DNA of 64,000 bases, taken from contig CM063112.1 in the NCBI GenBank assembly GCA_031841125.1, forward strand, positions 61,185,722 to 61,249,721, read 5' to 3'. The position numbers and the translations under genes were made by a program. Source of the DNA: Acanthococcus lagerstroemiae (Eukaryota > Arthropoda > Insecta > Hemiptera > Eriococcidae). Within the stretch, counting starts at the first letter, position 1. Every line of letters begins with the position of its first letter. Positions 10,758-21,899 of the stretch are shown here, piece by piece. The notes under the pieces are model-generated. The model made no database searches and was not told where the DNA came from. It saw only the letters and a program-made list of their open reading frames with translations.

Positions 10758-12230
10758 CTAGGGGGCTTCGCCTCCTGGCCGCTTCGCGGCCCAACCCCCC
10801 CGCCGTCACTCGCTTTGCTCGTGCCGGCCTTACTCGGCGCTTCGCGCCTCGTCCAACTCAGTGTTTGGTCTGAAACTTTTGTTCCTGAGTTGAGATTTGC
10901 TTTGTGCTTCTTTTGCTCCCCCTCTATCAGCGGTCCTCAATCTTCCACCATGAAACCCCTTCCATCCTTTCTTCACCACGAGCCTCCTCCTCCATCACGA
11001 CTCCCTCGTTGACCATGGTTGCTCTCCGCCTCCACAGTCACACCTCAACAGTCGCAGCCCTCCTCAGCCACAAACTCCTCCCCACAATGACCATAGTCCT
11101 TCACCTAGTCTCCCCCAATTACCCTCTTCCACCCCGAGTGTCCTTCATTAGGACCACGTCCTTCGACCACCCCACACCACTATGGCCTTCATTTCTGTTT
11201 ACTTACCATACCCCCCACCAATACATCTTCACCCATCACTACGACCTCCCCAATGGCGGCCTTAGTCCCTCTCTACAGCCTTCCCCTTCCACGGCTCATT
11301 CAACCTATGGCCTCCTCGCTCAACCACCACGAAGATCTCCTGTTCCTCCAACGAGGAGCTTCCACCACCATGACCACCTCTCTCCCACGAGAACCCTTCC
11401 CTTCAAGACCACCTGCCCGGGACCAGAATCTTCCGCACCATGGCCTTCATTCGCCTTCCCGGCCGCCTCTCTCACCAAGGACTTCCTCCTCCACCAGGAC
11501 CTCTTACTCACCATTAACCCCCTCCCCACTTGAGGCCTTTACCTCCCTCTACAGTACCCGCCACCACCGTAGTTTTCCTCTCCTTTAGGAGCTCCCTCCT
11601 CTACCATGAGTACCTCCGGGCCTTTATCTACCCAAATTTCACTGCCCCTCTAGGATCCTCACCCACCACTACCACCTCCTTCCTCAATGGCCACCCTCTC
11701 CCATCAAGGATTTCCTCCGTCTTGAAGACCTCTCACCCACCATTACCCCCTGGGCTTCATCTCCCTATGGCCCTCCAACCCCCTTGAAGATGACTGACCA
11801 TCCACCCAGGAGCTCTCACAACCATGACCACCCCTCCCCCAAGAGACCTTCCCCCTCAAGATCCGACCCTGCCACCAGCCCTTCCGCACCGCGGCCATTT
11901 CTCTCCAAGGTCCCCTCTCACACACCAAGGACTTTCTCCTCCGCCAGGTCCTCTTACTCCCGCCCCACCCAGGGCCTTCATCTCCATCCACAGCGCTGCC
12001 CCCACAGGGGTACCACTTCCCCTTCAGGAGCTCCCTTCTCAACCATGAACCATCTCCTGAGGGTAGGCTACCCCTGGAAAGTTGAGCAATCAAGGGGCAG
12101 GGTAGGCAACCTGCACCGACTTGTGATCTTGAAGATTATGGGTAATTATGTAATTTTACAGGCAACCCGCAGTGCGTTTTTCCCCCGGAGGCGGCGGTGG
12201 CGGATTTTACTTTTTTAGTATATAGAGAGA
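10758..12230 (-). mobile_element. Helitron (non-autonomous), both termini present
   Basis: On the minus strand the element starts TCTCTCTATATACTAAAAAA (ending at 12230) and finishes with CTAG (10758-10761). The 3' end is preceded by a perfect GGCCGC-GAA-GCGGCC hairpin (10777-10791) 15 nt before it. The flanks are A on the left and T on the right in plus orientation, as expected for A|T insertion without target duplication. These are the known Helitron hallmarks. The 1.47 kb body has no Rep/helicase. About 1.1 kb is pyrimidine-rich on the plus strand, with recurring CTCCACCATGA-like phrases, plus copies of GGTAGGCAACCCGCAGTG near the 5' end. Related copies lie at 53858-56044 and 57254-59392. 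Open frames up to 209 codons reflect this composition. Confidence 0.82.
10777..10791 (-). other. Helitron 3'-terminal hairpin
   Basis: GGCCGC and GCGGCC pair around a 3 nt loop, 15 nt from the CTAG end. In Helitrons this hairpin is thought to act as the rolling-circle replication stop. Confidence 0.8.
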
Positions 12231-13733
12231 TTCCCCGTCCCCCAATTTAAAGGCCAATAATTATATTTATACTTATAGTTATGAAAAATTTTTAAACGAA
12301 TTAGTGCCATGTGATACCGCAATTAGTTGTACCAATACACATACACACAGGGTGTCTAACAAAATCGAAATCTGAAAATAAATGACCCCCCCCCCCCTCC
12401 ATTTACTGTGAATGCGCTAAAATAATAAACTAAAGCTAAAGATACTTCTTCGTCTATAATACTATATTTTCATAGAAAAAAAAACTAATTTTATCGCATA
12501 AGGTAGATGAGCCTAATAAGGCCCGGATCCTCAATGTAAAGCCCAGTGTACCGATCTCTGCTCTGCTTTAGACTGCATTAAAATGTACAGCAAAGTTGTT
12601 CCTTCATGAAATGGCAATATTGTCATATTGTTTTTATCAAGATATTAGTCCGCTGGCGCGCGATATACCGGTTGACGATTTTCCAATAACGTAAAAAGTG
12701 CTTATGGGATGTATCCAGAAATCAAACATTGTATAGTTGTTGTAGTGGTAGTTGGTTACCGATCGACGCCAGAAAAGTGAAATATGAGCAATTTGGAACC
12801 GAAGAGACTAAACAGATATCTTATCTGGCTGATCGAGGGAGAAAAATGAAAGTGAGTCATGAGAATAAGAAAAAGAAGAACGTCGTTTTGAAAAGATCTC
12901 GTACCGAAGTACAGGAATGCAGGAGACTAAAGACGTTTGTTAGGCGCTCGCATTACTCTACGTAGAAAGTAGCCAAGCAGGACGATTTATACGAAAATGT
13001 ACATTAGGAAGGAGAAGGTCACTCCATTTCTAATCCCTGGAAATGATATACATAATAGGTATCTGTGTGTATTTTATCCTTCAGCCATTTACCGCCACCA
13101 CAGCTCTTGTGTCTTGTTGAAAGTTTTTCAATTTAAAGTGCTCAGTTTCTTTCTCGCTGCATTAAATTTGAATCACAGTTTTAATAATTGATCGGAATAA
13201 GGTGTAATTGAGTGACATCTAGCAACCGACGTGATAATGGACTACAATGAAGAAATGTCGATTTGGGAGAGGATATCGATAGATCGCATTGACGGTGCCT
13301 TTGTTCATATTTCTGCACAATTTTTCTGATCTAACATTTTTTCAAGTAACTACGATTTACATTGTACTGAAACGTTTTACTCGATTTCCCAAGTAATTAA
13401 TGAAAATTTACTTATTACAGTTACAGATGAAGAATATTATGAACTAGGTTTTTGACTTGAATAAACAGATGGAACTTATTACAGGTCCACCCAAAGTTGT
13501 GCAGTGATTAACATTTAACATTGATTCTAATTCCAGGAAAAAGGTATCTCATAGAATTCAATTGGCCATTTTTCCTTCTCTTGCTTTTTACTTCTTGGTT
13601 TTTTTTAGGTAATTTTTAAAAATAAAAAATGAGATATTACGCTTGGTCTGATGAGGCTTGACATAGAAACAAAAAGCGAATGACCCTAATTTCCTATTTT
13701 CAGGTTTCTGTGCACTCCCACCTACACCCCAAA
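12231..13733. other. Unassigned AT-rich DNA
   Basis: Short frames only; none recognisable. A C12 run lies at 12386-12397. Confidence 0.4.
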
Positions 13734-13751
13734 ACACACACACACACACAC
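13734..13751. repeat. (AC)n microsatellite
   Basis: About nine AC units. Confidence 0.85.
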
Positions 13752-14057
13752 AAATTTGTTCAAATGATTACTCCAGAAGGAAGGAAATTACGTGAATCGA
13801 TACAGCATAGTTAAAAATATTACGCTATCGATTTTCAGCGAAATCTATTTACTCAGATACGAGATTTCCACGATTTTTCTACGCGGTTTCTCTTTCCGAC
13901 GAGCCTCGAGTTCACCGATGGCGTCGAGCGAGGCGTGACATAGCGGTAGCGAGCCGTTGGGACTCCGACGAGTTACGAACTCGTCAGCGGGAGTCAGGCT
14001 ATGTTGAGACCCCGGCGAGACGAACTCGTTGGCGGGCGTGAAGTTCGGACCCCGATA

Positions 14058-14590
14058 GCTCCATGTCGCCAGCAACACATGTATGTGAAATAGGAATGAA
14101 ACCAATACAGAAAAATTGTGCATTAACTGTGCTTTTTTGTGCTTCCAGTTGCAGAATTTGTGTTCCATTCCTTCTTAAGTTATTGCCAAAAAAAGAAAGT
14201 AGGTCAATGTGCTGCTGATAACATGCAAAGGAAATTTTGAAATTAACTCCGATGGAAATGAACACCCGCTAAAATCAATGCGCTAAATTTGTGTTTTTTT
14301 GTGCCGACAATTCCGAGCCCCCAGTGTCCCCCCCCCCATTGGGGGCACAACATTTTTCTCGCATTACCAAGTCGAAAGTATGCAGAAAAATTGTGCTCTA
14401 ATTGTGCTTCATGTGCCCATCAGCCCCACCATTTTTGCACAAACTGCCCCCAAGTTATGACCAAAAAACCGAAAGTGGGTCAATGTGCCGCTGGCGACAT
14501 GCAGTGAAAATAATGAAATAATTAACTCCAATGAAACTGAATGCAACCTAAAATGATTGTGTTGAAATTGTGCTTTTTCGTGCCGACAAT
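14058..14590. repeat. Left long inverted arm
   Basis: Matches 17197-17722 in reverse complement. It contains two internal direct sub-repeats (GTGCCGCTGGCGACATGCA-type phrases at 14056-14240 and 14480-14510), mirrored in the right arm. Confidence 0.75.
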
Positions 14591-14955
14591 ATTTAAAGTT
14601 GTGCTTCGACCCTTTAGCTTACGCTGGGGGGAGGGGGTTATTCGATATTCTCTGTGGTGTTATATTAGCTGATGTTGAAAAATAGTGCGGTATGAGCGGA
14701 AGTGGCGTCAAGTAATTGTGCACAAATTGTGCTTTGTCAAGCAAACACAATTTTCGAATTTGTGCTTAACCCCTGAGCGGGGAAGGGGTCTATATTACAA
14801 CTATTGTGATATTACCCGATAAAGAAAAATTGTGCGATCTAAACCTGAAATGGTGTCAAACAATAGTGCTTGAATTGTACTTCTTCAGGCGAACGATTTC
14901 TGAATTTGTGCTTCAACCTCTGAGCTGGGGGGTCCATATTACTACTATTGTGATA

Positions 14956-15782
14956 CATTAAAACCTCCTTTAACGGACACTCCATTAGGCGGACACCTCC
15001 ATTCAGCGGACAAAAATCTTGATCCCATGCAGTGTAATGGGGAAAATACATTGTACCCTCTGTTAAGCGGACACTCCATTAAGCGGACACTTATCATTTA
15101 AAAACCAAATACGTAACGTGTTTTACAAGCATGAAAAAAAAAGAGAAAAAAATAATTGAGATACGAGACATATCTGAATGAAAATGTACATTTGTCCAAG
15201 CTTGTTCAGTCAGTATTACTGTTTCTCTCGTGTTTGATGTGTCGTTAAAATGAGTTCGAAACGCAAATGTCTTTCATTATCTGACAAAATTGAAATTTTA
15301 AAAGTTTATGATGAAGAAGAATTGAGTTCTCGAGCTCTTTCTGAGCGGTTTAAGGAAAGTTTGGTGCTGGTAAAACACAAATACCTAGCTGAGGTTGTTT
15401 GCATGAAAGATGCAATTTTGGAAGCCTGGTCAAAGAATTGCTGTGATGAACAGAAAAGGATCAAAGTTCGCAAAACATCATCAACAGCTGTGAATGAAGC
15501 AGTTTATGCCTGGATCTGCGTCGTATACGTAACAAGAATGTACCCATCAGTGGCCCTTTTATCCAAAAACAAGCACTGAGACAACTATTGAAGCCTTTTT
15601 TCAACCATAAACACATGTACATAATTACAACATACAATTGTGCTGTAGATTTCAAAAAAATACTACTTTGCGGACACTTAATATATTGACACTCTTATAG
15701 CGGATACTCCATTAGGCGGACACCTCTATTAAGCGGACATTTCTCTTGGTTCCTTAGTGTCCGTTATTAAGAGGTTTTACTG
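14956..15782 (+). mobile_element. Deleted Tigger/pogo-type DNA transposon
   Basis: The ends are CATTAAAACCTCC... and ...GAGGTTTTACTG, flanked by a TA duplication (14954-14955 and 15783-15784). Inside each end run short repeats of CCATTAAGCGGACAC type. Comparison with the neighbouring tandem unit shows that exactly this stretch was inserted at a TA. The 827 bp element keeps only the first part of the transposase. The DDE domain is gone, so it is non-autonomous. Confidence 0.88.
15250..15579 (+). pseudogene. Tigger transposase N-terminus (CENP-B-type HTH), truncated
   Basis: The frame starts MSSKRKCLSLSDKIEILKVY and continues with LSERF and a Lys/Arg-rich stretch. This is the layout of the CENP-B N-terminal DNA-binding helix-turn-helix of pogo/Tigger transposases (residues about 1-60), followed by the start of the second CENP-B HTH (VNEAVYAW, about residue 80). 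Near 15520 the reading shifts: the expected PISGPFIQKQALR continues in another frame to about 15650 before the right terminal repeats. The family protein is several hundred residues long; this has 109. A truncated DNA-binding peptide could at most act as a competitor, and there is no evidence that it is expressed. Confidence 0.8.
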
Positions 15783-16139
15783 TATTACCTGGTGTTGAAA
15801 AATGGTGCGATGTTAGCCGAAATGGTGTCAAATAATTATGCTTGAATTATGCCTCTTGAGGCAAACAATTTCCGAATTTGTGCTTCAAGCCCTAAACTGG
15901 GAAGGGGGTCCATATTACCACTATTGTGATATTACCTGATGATGAAAAATGGTGCGACGTAAGCGGAAGCGACGTCAAATAATTGTGCTTCTTCAGGCGA
16001 ACAATTTCCGAATTTGTGCTTCAATCCCTGAGCTTGGGGAGGGGGGGTCCATATTACTACTATTGTGATATTACCTGATGTTGAAAAACGGTGCGATGAA
16101 GGCGGAAATCGTCTCAAATAACTGTACTCGCTCTATTTC

Positions 16140-16217
16140 ATTCCATTTTTCCATTTCGTCCTCTCTTTATCTTCGTTTCTCTGTCCGTCTGTATGTCTGT
16201 CTCTATATTACTCGTGT

Positions 16218-16249
<32 letters not shown>

Positions 16250-16400
16250 TCTCTCTATCGATCGATCTATCCGTTTATCTATGTATCTAGCTAGCTAGCT
16301 ATCTACCTACCTCTCTATCTCTCCTTGGTCCCTCTGTCTCTGTTAATTTTTCTTTTTCTTTCCCTGTCTCTGTCTGTCAGTTTCTCTCTCTCTCTCTGGC
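16140..16400. repeat. Pyrimidine-rich (TC)n / TCTA simple repeat tract
   Basis: TC, TCTG and TATC repeats dominate, with a pure (TC)n core at about 16220-16242 and CTAG repeats near 16290. It is low-complexity sequence. Confidence 0.85.
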
Positions 16401-16481
16401 GTGCGCTGATGTCCAATGGTGCCCTACTATGGATTAAGAGTCCTGCTCTCTATCTACTGGGACACTGAACTCTCGCCTTAA

Positions 16482-16933
16482 CCCTGCAATGGTACATTTA
16501 GTGAAAATCACTAAAATTCCTGTTCGCGGTTCTCGTAGCGCGGTATGAATTAAGGTACGTCAGCGACTGATGGGGCGCTCAGTACTACCTACGATTGGGT
16601 CTTCGATAACCACCAGCATTATAGGGATGGGCGTATTACAGGGGTTCTAAAAAACTTTTTAATGCGAGGGTTGCATTTTTTTAACGTATATAAATGATCA
16701 AATTAATAAATTTCAAACAAATGGTAATTTTTGATTTTTTTTTTTGCCAGCAACACTTATTTTTTGATTATTGTAAATTTTCATTTTTAATCAAAATATG
16801 TTTGTTTTAGCTCAAAATATTGATTTGACCATATTCACCATATTTTTACTAAAGGTAGTTAGTGTTGAAAAGCTATTGGTGAATTTCACTAAGTGTACCG
16901 TTTACGTTATGGAATATGTGTGCGACTGCAGGG
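16482..16933. mobile_element. piggyBac-like non-autonomous element with TTAA duplication
   Basis: CCCTGCA at 16482 and TGCAGGG ending at 16933 are terminal inverted repeats. Both are bordered by TTAA (16478-16481 and 16934-16937), the known piggyBac target. A second inverted pair (GGTACATTTAGTGAAAATCACT near the left, its relative at about 16880-16900) lies inside, inset further on the right. No transposase is present in the 452 bp. Confidence 0.75.
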
Positions 16934-17196
16934 TTAATCTCATTCGGGTGCGACTACTTGGAAATGTGAACTATCCTTGTCGTAAACCATGTAGTTGTTC
17001 GGTAACAGAAAAAGATATTCGGTTTTCTTAGAATAAAGATTTTCAAATAGAAAATGGGCAATTGATCTGCTTTGATAATAGGACTCGGCTCTATAAGAAG
17101 TATACCCTGAATAGGTCTCCAAGAGAAGATGTCTTGCAACGGACAGGTTGTGCCCCCATCCGGGAGGAGCGGGGAGGGGGAACTGGGGGCCTCGAA

Positions 17197-17722
17197 ATTG
17201 TTGGCACAAAAAAGAACAATTTCAACACAATCATTTTAGGTAGTGTTCAGATTCATTGGAGTTAATTTCATTATTTTCATTGCATGTCGCCAGCGGCACA
17301 TTGACCCACTTTCGTTTTTTTGGTCAAACTTGGAGGCAGATTGTGTAAAAATGGTAGGGCTGGTGGGAAAATGAAGCACAATTAGAGCACAATTTTTCTG
17401 CATACTTTCGACTTGGTAGTGCAAGAAGAATGTTGTGCCCCATCAAGTGGAGCGGGGAGGGGGTACTGGGAGGATCGAAATTGTCAGCACAAAAAAGCAC
17501 AAATTTAGCGCATTGATATTAGCGGGTGTTCATTTCCATCGGAGTTAATTTTAAAATTTCTTTTGCATGTCGCTAGCAGCACGTTGACCTACTTTCTTTT
17601 TTTGGCTATAACTTTAGAAGGAATGGAGCACAAATTCTGCAATTGGAAGCACAAAAAAGCACAATTTTTCTGTATTGGTTTCATTCCTATTCCACACACA
17701 TGTGCCGCTGGCGACATGAAGC
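17197..17722. repeat. Right long inverted arm
   Basis: Reverse complement of 14058-14590. Small frames here (for example 17563-17877) mirror frames in the left arm and are not genes. Confidence 0.75.
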
Positions 17723-17880
17723 TGACCCCGATGAGTTACGAACTCGTTGGCGGGTGTGAAGGGTTGTTGATGTCCAGACGAGTCACGCGGACCCGTCAAC
17801 AGGCGCGTAGCGATATGAGACGCGATTATTCCGAGGATTCACCGATATTCTTTTGTGGGAAGCCATTTTCGAATTGAAAA

Positions 17881-18429
17881 AATTGATCTGAATGACGGAT
17901 CATGGATCACTACATGATTTTTCATCCGAATCATCGTCGGGGATCTAAAAAAATTACCCACTGATGGCCATCCAAATCATTTTGATTCGTATCAGGCTCA
18001 TTCTAGCCCAACTGATCAACTATACTGAATTTCATCTTTCCAATAATTTTTGTATTTACGTATTCGTCAGTTTCTTACTGCACTGTTTCGAACCAACGGA
18101 GCCATAACTAGCCTGTCATATTAGGGGTATGGCGTATAATATTTACGGCTGAATCTCTGTTTTGCTAGATACGGCAGTGCTCTTATTTTCACATTTACGA
18201 CCCTGATGTGATGAAGACGGGGGTTATCTTACATTGAGAAATAATAATATGCTGTTATTCAAAACTTCATCAAAACGAATTTTGCAATCATCTTCACCTT
18301 ATGGATGCTATCCACGTTGTATCCTATGAAATTTTTGTCTTGAACCCCACCCCGGTTCCCCTCCAAAAAAAGGGGGGAACTGCTGCCAGTGTCTTCTTTC
18401 CGACTCGGTATCAACTTAATCCGACGAAC
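17881..18429. other. Unassigned DNA
   Basis: No recognisable gene or repeat. Confidence 0.35.
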
Positions 18430-19030
18430 TAGAGCAAAGGAGGAAAGATCAAGTTGAGACTTCCTCGAGTACATCGCCATCGTCGCGTCGAGCGGCCCCT
18501 TTGGTTCCTCCATGATTGGTGATCTCCTCGCGAAATTCGCGGTGATGCCGCGCGTGATCTCCATCTCGCTTTGACGTCATACCCGCGCACGCAAATATCG
18601 GTTCGAAGATCGTGAAACCATCTCATCCCTCGTCTGTGCTAATAATAACCGAATGTAAGTGGTGGCATGCGCGCGAATAATACGCGAAACCGGTTGCAAC
18701 TATTTAGCAGTGTAATTTTACGCCCGATAAGACCGATTAGCGATGTTGATTTTTCGTACACAGCCGATAACCGAACTCGCGGTCGCGAGGTAATTCCACG
18801 TTCGCCATTAAGGAAGATTAATTAGGACTGGACAACAACCTTGCGATGGATATTGAAAAGCCGGAGGGGTTGAAGCCGGAAATGGAGTGCGAGTGCACGG
18901 TCCACGATCGCCTCAAGTTGTACGGATATAGAGCTGTGATATTTTTACGAGTTTTGTCGTCGATTGTGAAACGGGGACCAGCTAAGTGCTCTGGTATTGG
19001 TTGTCGAAATGCGGAAGAACCTCGATAAGT
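18430..19030. other. GC/CpG-rich island with a short open frame and a CRE-like site
   Basis: Composition is CpG-rich from about 18430 to 18850. The palindrome TGACGTCA (18572-18579) matches the CREB/ATF consensus. A 60-codon plus frame starts at 18846 in a fair initiation context (G at -3 and +4), and its first half is acidic and charged (MDIEKPEGLKPEMECEC). No protein family is recognised and no strong splice donor follows. It could be a promoter plus first coding exon, or just unique GC-rich DNA. Confidence 0.3.
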
Positions 19031-20670
19031 TGAAAATAATTTTCATTAATGATCTTCCCTCGGACTAAGTATAGGTTCTCACAGAGTATGATATTTGCGA
19101 TGATACACTGATAGTTCTCAACGATTCCTGGCCAGTCTCAGCCCACGTATGTACATGCACGTGATATGAGCAATACTTCTTAATATTTCGTGATCCGTGA
19201 TGACATAATTGTGAGGGTGGCGAAATGGGAAGAATAAAAGGGAAATCAATAATCGAAGACGTTCTTGTTTGTTTAACCGCGAGAAACCCGATATCAAGTG
19301 ATAAGATTACTGACACCTTTGCTGTTTGGGCAACACCCAGTCCATCACACTTTTCTAATAATCAATTGTTCTCTTGTTTGCTATGTTTCATTATCGTGTT
19401 TATCTACAATTACTGGGCATTCAGTTATTTTAAGAAAAGTGTTGAAATGTTTTTCAAATGCCGCAGTGCTGAAAAGAAAGGTTTCTCGAGTAATTTTCGA
19501 GTAATTTTTATTCACTGGCAAAGCTATCTCCTTACCGAATTTCAGAAAAATGGCCCTTTCGAGAGAATCGAGACGTCATATGCATTCGTGTAACATTTTC
19601 TTGAATTGAGAAACGTGGTCATTGACGAAGTAAGATTTATACGAATGTGGTAGTGGCGAATCCAGGAAGCCTAGGCTCGTACCATCGAGGCACTGTCCCA
19701 CCTGAGCTGTCCCATAACAGAAAGGCCAAAACATTCCTAGCTTCCTCTGAGCTATTTTCGCTTTTTTGGCGTGAAATTTACAATTTTGACCCAATTTTCC
19801 ACCATTTCTGAAAATGTGGTCATGTAGCAGACCTACAGGAAACCATCTGGAAGAGATTCAAAGTATCTGACAAAAATTATGGTTTCTACCAACCCCATCC
19901 GTCTGAGTAGGGCCGGATTAAGACTTCAAAGACCTCTGAGCTAGTGAGTACGGAGGGCCCTTTGTCTGCGTCCAGATTTATAAAAAATTCACTCGCTCGA
20001 TCAAGGACTCATCGAAAGGCTCTGGAACTCTGAAAACTTGAGAATGCACCGAATAGTTATACAGAAGCCAATAATTACTAACTAGAAAACTCAAAAAAAC
20101 ACACAGAAATTCTAGGATAGGCAGCAAACTCTAACACCAAAACTTGTAGTGCTCAGGGCCGGTTCTAAGTATTCGTACTTTGCCGCTCTGGGCTACAGTC
20201 TACAGTATTTTTGCCGCCTTATTTTTTACATCCCCCTCCTGCAAATGATTTTTTTGGGCCGCAAATTTTACCACCTCAAAATTTTGTCGCTCTGGGCTGC
20301 AGCCCAGTCAACCTTTATAGTAAAACCGGAGTGGGTAGTACTGCCACTACAGACTGACAAAGCTGATAGGCCGAGGGTGGTGGTGTACTTAACAGCGGTG
20401 GCAGCCTTTGTATAGCGTGTGTAGCAAGATGCTACACCCCAAAACAGCTTGCTACACGTCGGAAAAACGTTTGCTACACCTCAAAAATGTTTGCTACACC
20501 CCGAAAAATCTCCCCTTTTTTAAAACTTTTTCATCCAAAATCATCTTTATCTAAGAGTACAGAGTACAGACAGGTTTTGCAGTTGTTGTAAAATAAGTAG
20601 AGAATTTTTGCGTTGAAAGGTTGTCACAAGTGCACGTGTCAGTTATATGTTCGCCAATTGTGTTCGTTTT
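19031..20670. other. Unassigned DNA with repeat-like phrases
   Basis: GGGCCGG(A/T)T phrases at 19915 and 20157 resemble termini of common non-autonomous DNA elements, but I could not pair them. A short tandem of TTGCTACACCCCAAAA phrases lies at 20420-20510. No gene is recognised. Confidence 0.35.
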
Positions 20671-20674
20671 GTAC

Positions 20675-20935
20675 AGGGGCAAAACTACAGGGGGAGTGGG
20701 TGTTCAAACACCCCTTTAATAATTTTGCAGTCGCGGTAAATTTTGAAGCTGTCCCTTTGAATTTTTCATTTTTTATGAATGCTTGTTCATTTCTTTTTCA
20801 ATTAAAAAATATTTCGATTAAAAATCGGCAAATTTTTGATTTTTTTAAAATTTTGTCGGCGAATTCTTAATTTAAAAAAAATATTTGTCGGCAAATTTTT
20901 CTTCTCTGCCGCCCCAAACTGACAATCAAATTTCG
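20675..20935. repeat. Dispersed repeat, copy 1 (TTTGTCGGCAAATTTT family)
   Basis: It shares with 21590-21880 the order GTGTTCAAACACCCC-like head, GCAGTCGCGGTAAATTTTGAA, a poly-T/A centre, and two TTTGTCGGYRAATTTT phrases before CCCCAAACTGA. Weak inverted symmetry suggests a non-autonomous element. Confidence 0.65.
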
Positions 20936-21589
20936 TTTCAGAAAATGGAGTACCCTGGACTCCTGTCAGAGATTAGTCAGTTAAAAACCGAAGGTTTCAA
21001 GCTAAGTATCGACCGTTATTTGAAAGGTTGAAACAAAGCTGAAATCTGGAAGACATTTTGAAGATCTGAAAATCGGTAGCAAACATTAAATCTTGAATTG
21101 CAATGACTATTCTGTTTCTACTAGATTCTCTCTTTGACCTAGAGCCTGAAATTTGAGAAACTTGAACATTTTATTAAAATCTAAAAGTTGAAAGTAAAAG
21201 ACTTATTTTCCAATGTCACAAGTTGAATCCGATAGCGAATGTTCTATTGTTTGATTTACGGGCTTTGGTCCTAGTGAATATAAGAGAGAAATTTAGTCTG
21301 GAACAAAAGTCAAAACTCCATATGTTTTTCCCATAAGAACGAAAAGGAGCTTGTGGCCCAGATTCCCCCAATAGGTTTCTAATTTTAATTTTATTTTATT
21401 AAAACCAATTTAGAAACGAATTAGAGAAAATTTCGAAAAAAATATCACCAAGAGTAAATAACGACCACCTTAATGTGTAAATGAAGTTCTGTATTCCTCA
21501 TAAGTATTCCTAACATCCTTCCAGCTTACTCTCCCCCTAGGGTGTACTCATGTGCGCAAATGTGAGTGCTTGGGGGATAAGGTTCCAAT

Positions 21590-21880
21590 CTGCATGTGCA
21601 ACAACGAAACTATGGGGGGGGGGCACCCCCATAATTTGGCAGTCGGCAAATTTTGAAACTGTTCATTTGAAGTTTTCATTTTCTAAGAGCGTTTGTTTGT
21701 TTGTTTGTTTGTTTGTTTTTTTGTTTTTTTTTCACTTTTAAATATTTTGACTAAAAAGTCAGCACATTTCCAATTAAAAAAAAAAATTTGTCGGTGAATT
21801 TTTAGTTTTCGAAAAATATTTGTCGGCAAATTTTCCATCTCCCCCCCCCCCAAACTGAAGGTCAAGTTTCTTCTCTGGTT
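21590..21880. repeat. Dispersed repeat, copy 2 (TTTGTCGGCAAATTTT family)
   Basis: Second copy of the repeat at 20675-20935, with a (GTTT)n expansion at about 21690-21718 and a C11 run at 21841. It ends just before the mitochondrial rRNA insert. Confidence 0.65.
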
Positions 21881-21899
21881 TTGTAACATTTATTTTCAC

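Larger units (their letters stand above)
14600..16135. repeat. ~145 bp tandem repeats interrupted by the Tigger element
   Basis: Units share TATTACTACTATTGTGATAT, TTGAAAAATGGTGCGAT and GAATTTGTGCTTCAACC. They start near 14645, 14790, 14937, 15913 and 16050. The unit starting at 14937 is split by the Tigger insertion and resumes at 15783. The intact neighbouring units therefore serve as the pre-insertion reference. The last unit decays into the pyrimidine tract. Confidence 0.8.
13860..17880. mobile_element. Large composite inverted-repeat element
   Basis: Two long arms, 14058-14590 and 17197-17722, are reverse complements over about 530 bp at roughly 80-85% by eye. They share many GTGCTTTTTTGTGC-type phrases and the terminal GCTCCATGTCGCCAGC / complement. 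Outside each arm lies a segment containing the palindrome ACGAGTTACGAACTCGT (13969-13985) or its relative at about 17730, both in the same direction. The 2.6 kb centre holds ~145 bp tandem repeats, a nested Tigger element (14956-15782), a pyrimidine tract and a piggyBac-like element (16482-16933). No transposase specific to the outer element is visible, so it is non-autonomous or a foldback type. Exact outer ends and target duplication could not be fixed. Confidence 0.7.

Noticed and set aside
10904..11533. 209-codon Pro/Ser/His-rich open frame
   Set aside because: Lies wholly inside the pyrimidine-rich Helitron body, where stops are rare by composition; other frames are open too.
19225..19593. 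122-codon frame
   Set aside because: Phe/Tyr/Ser-rich, no domain, no splice or promoter support.
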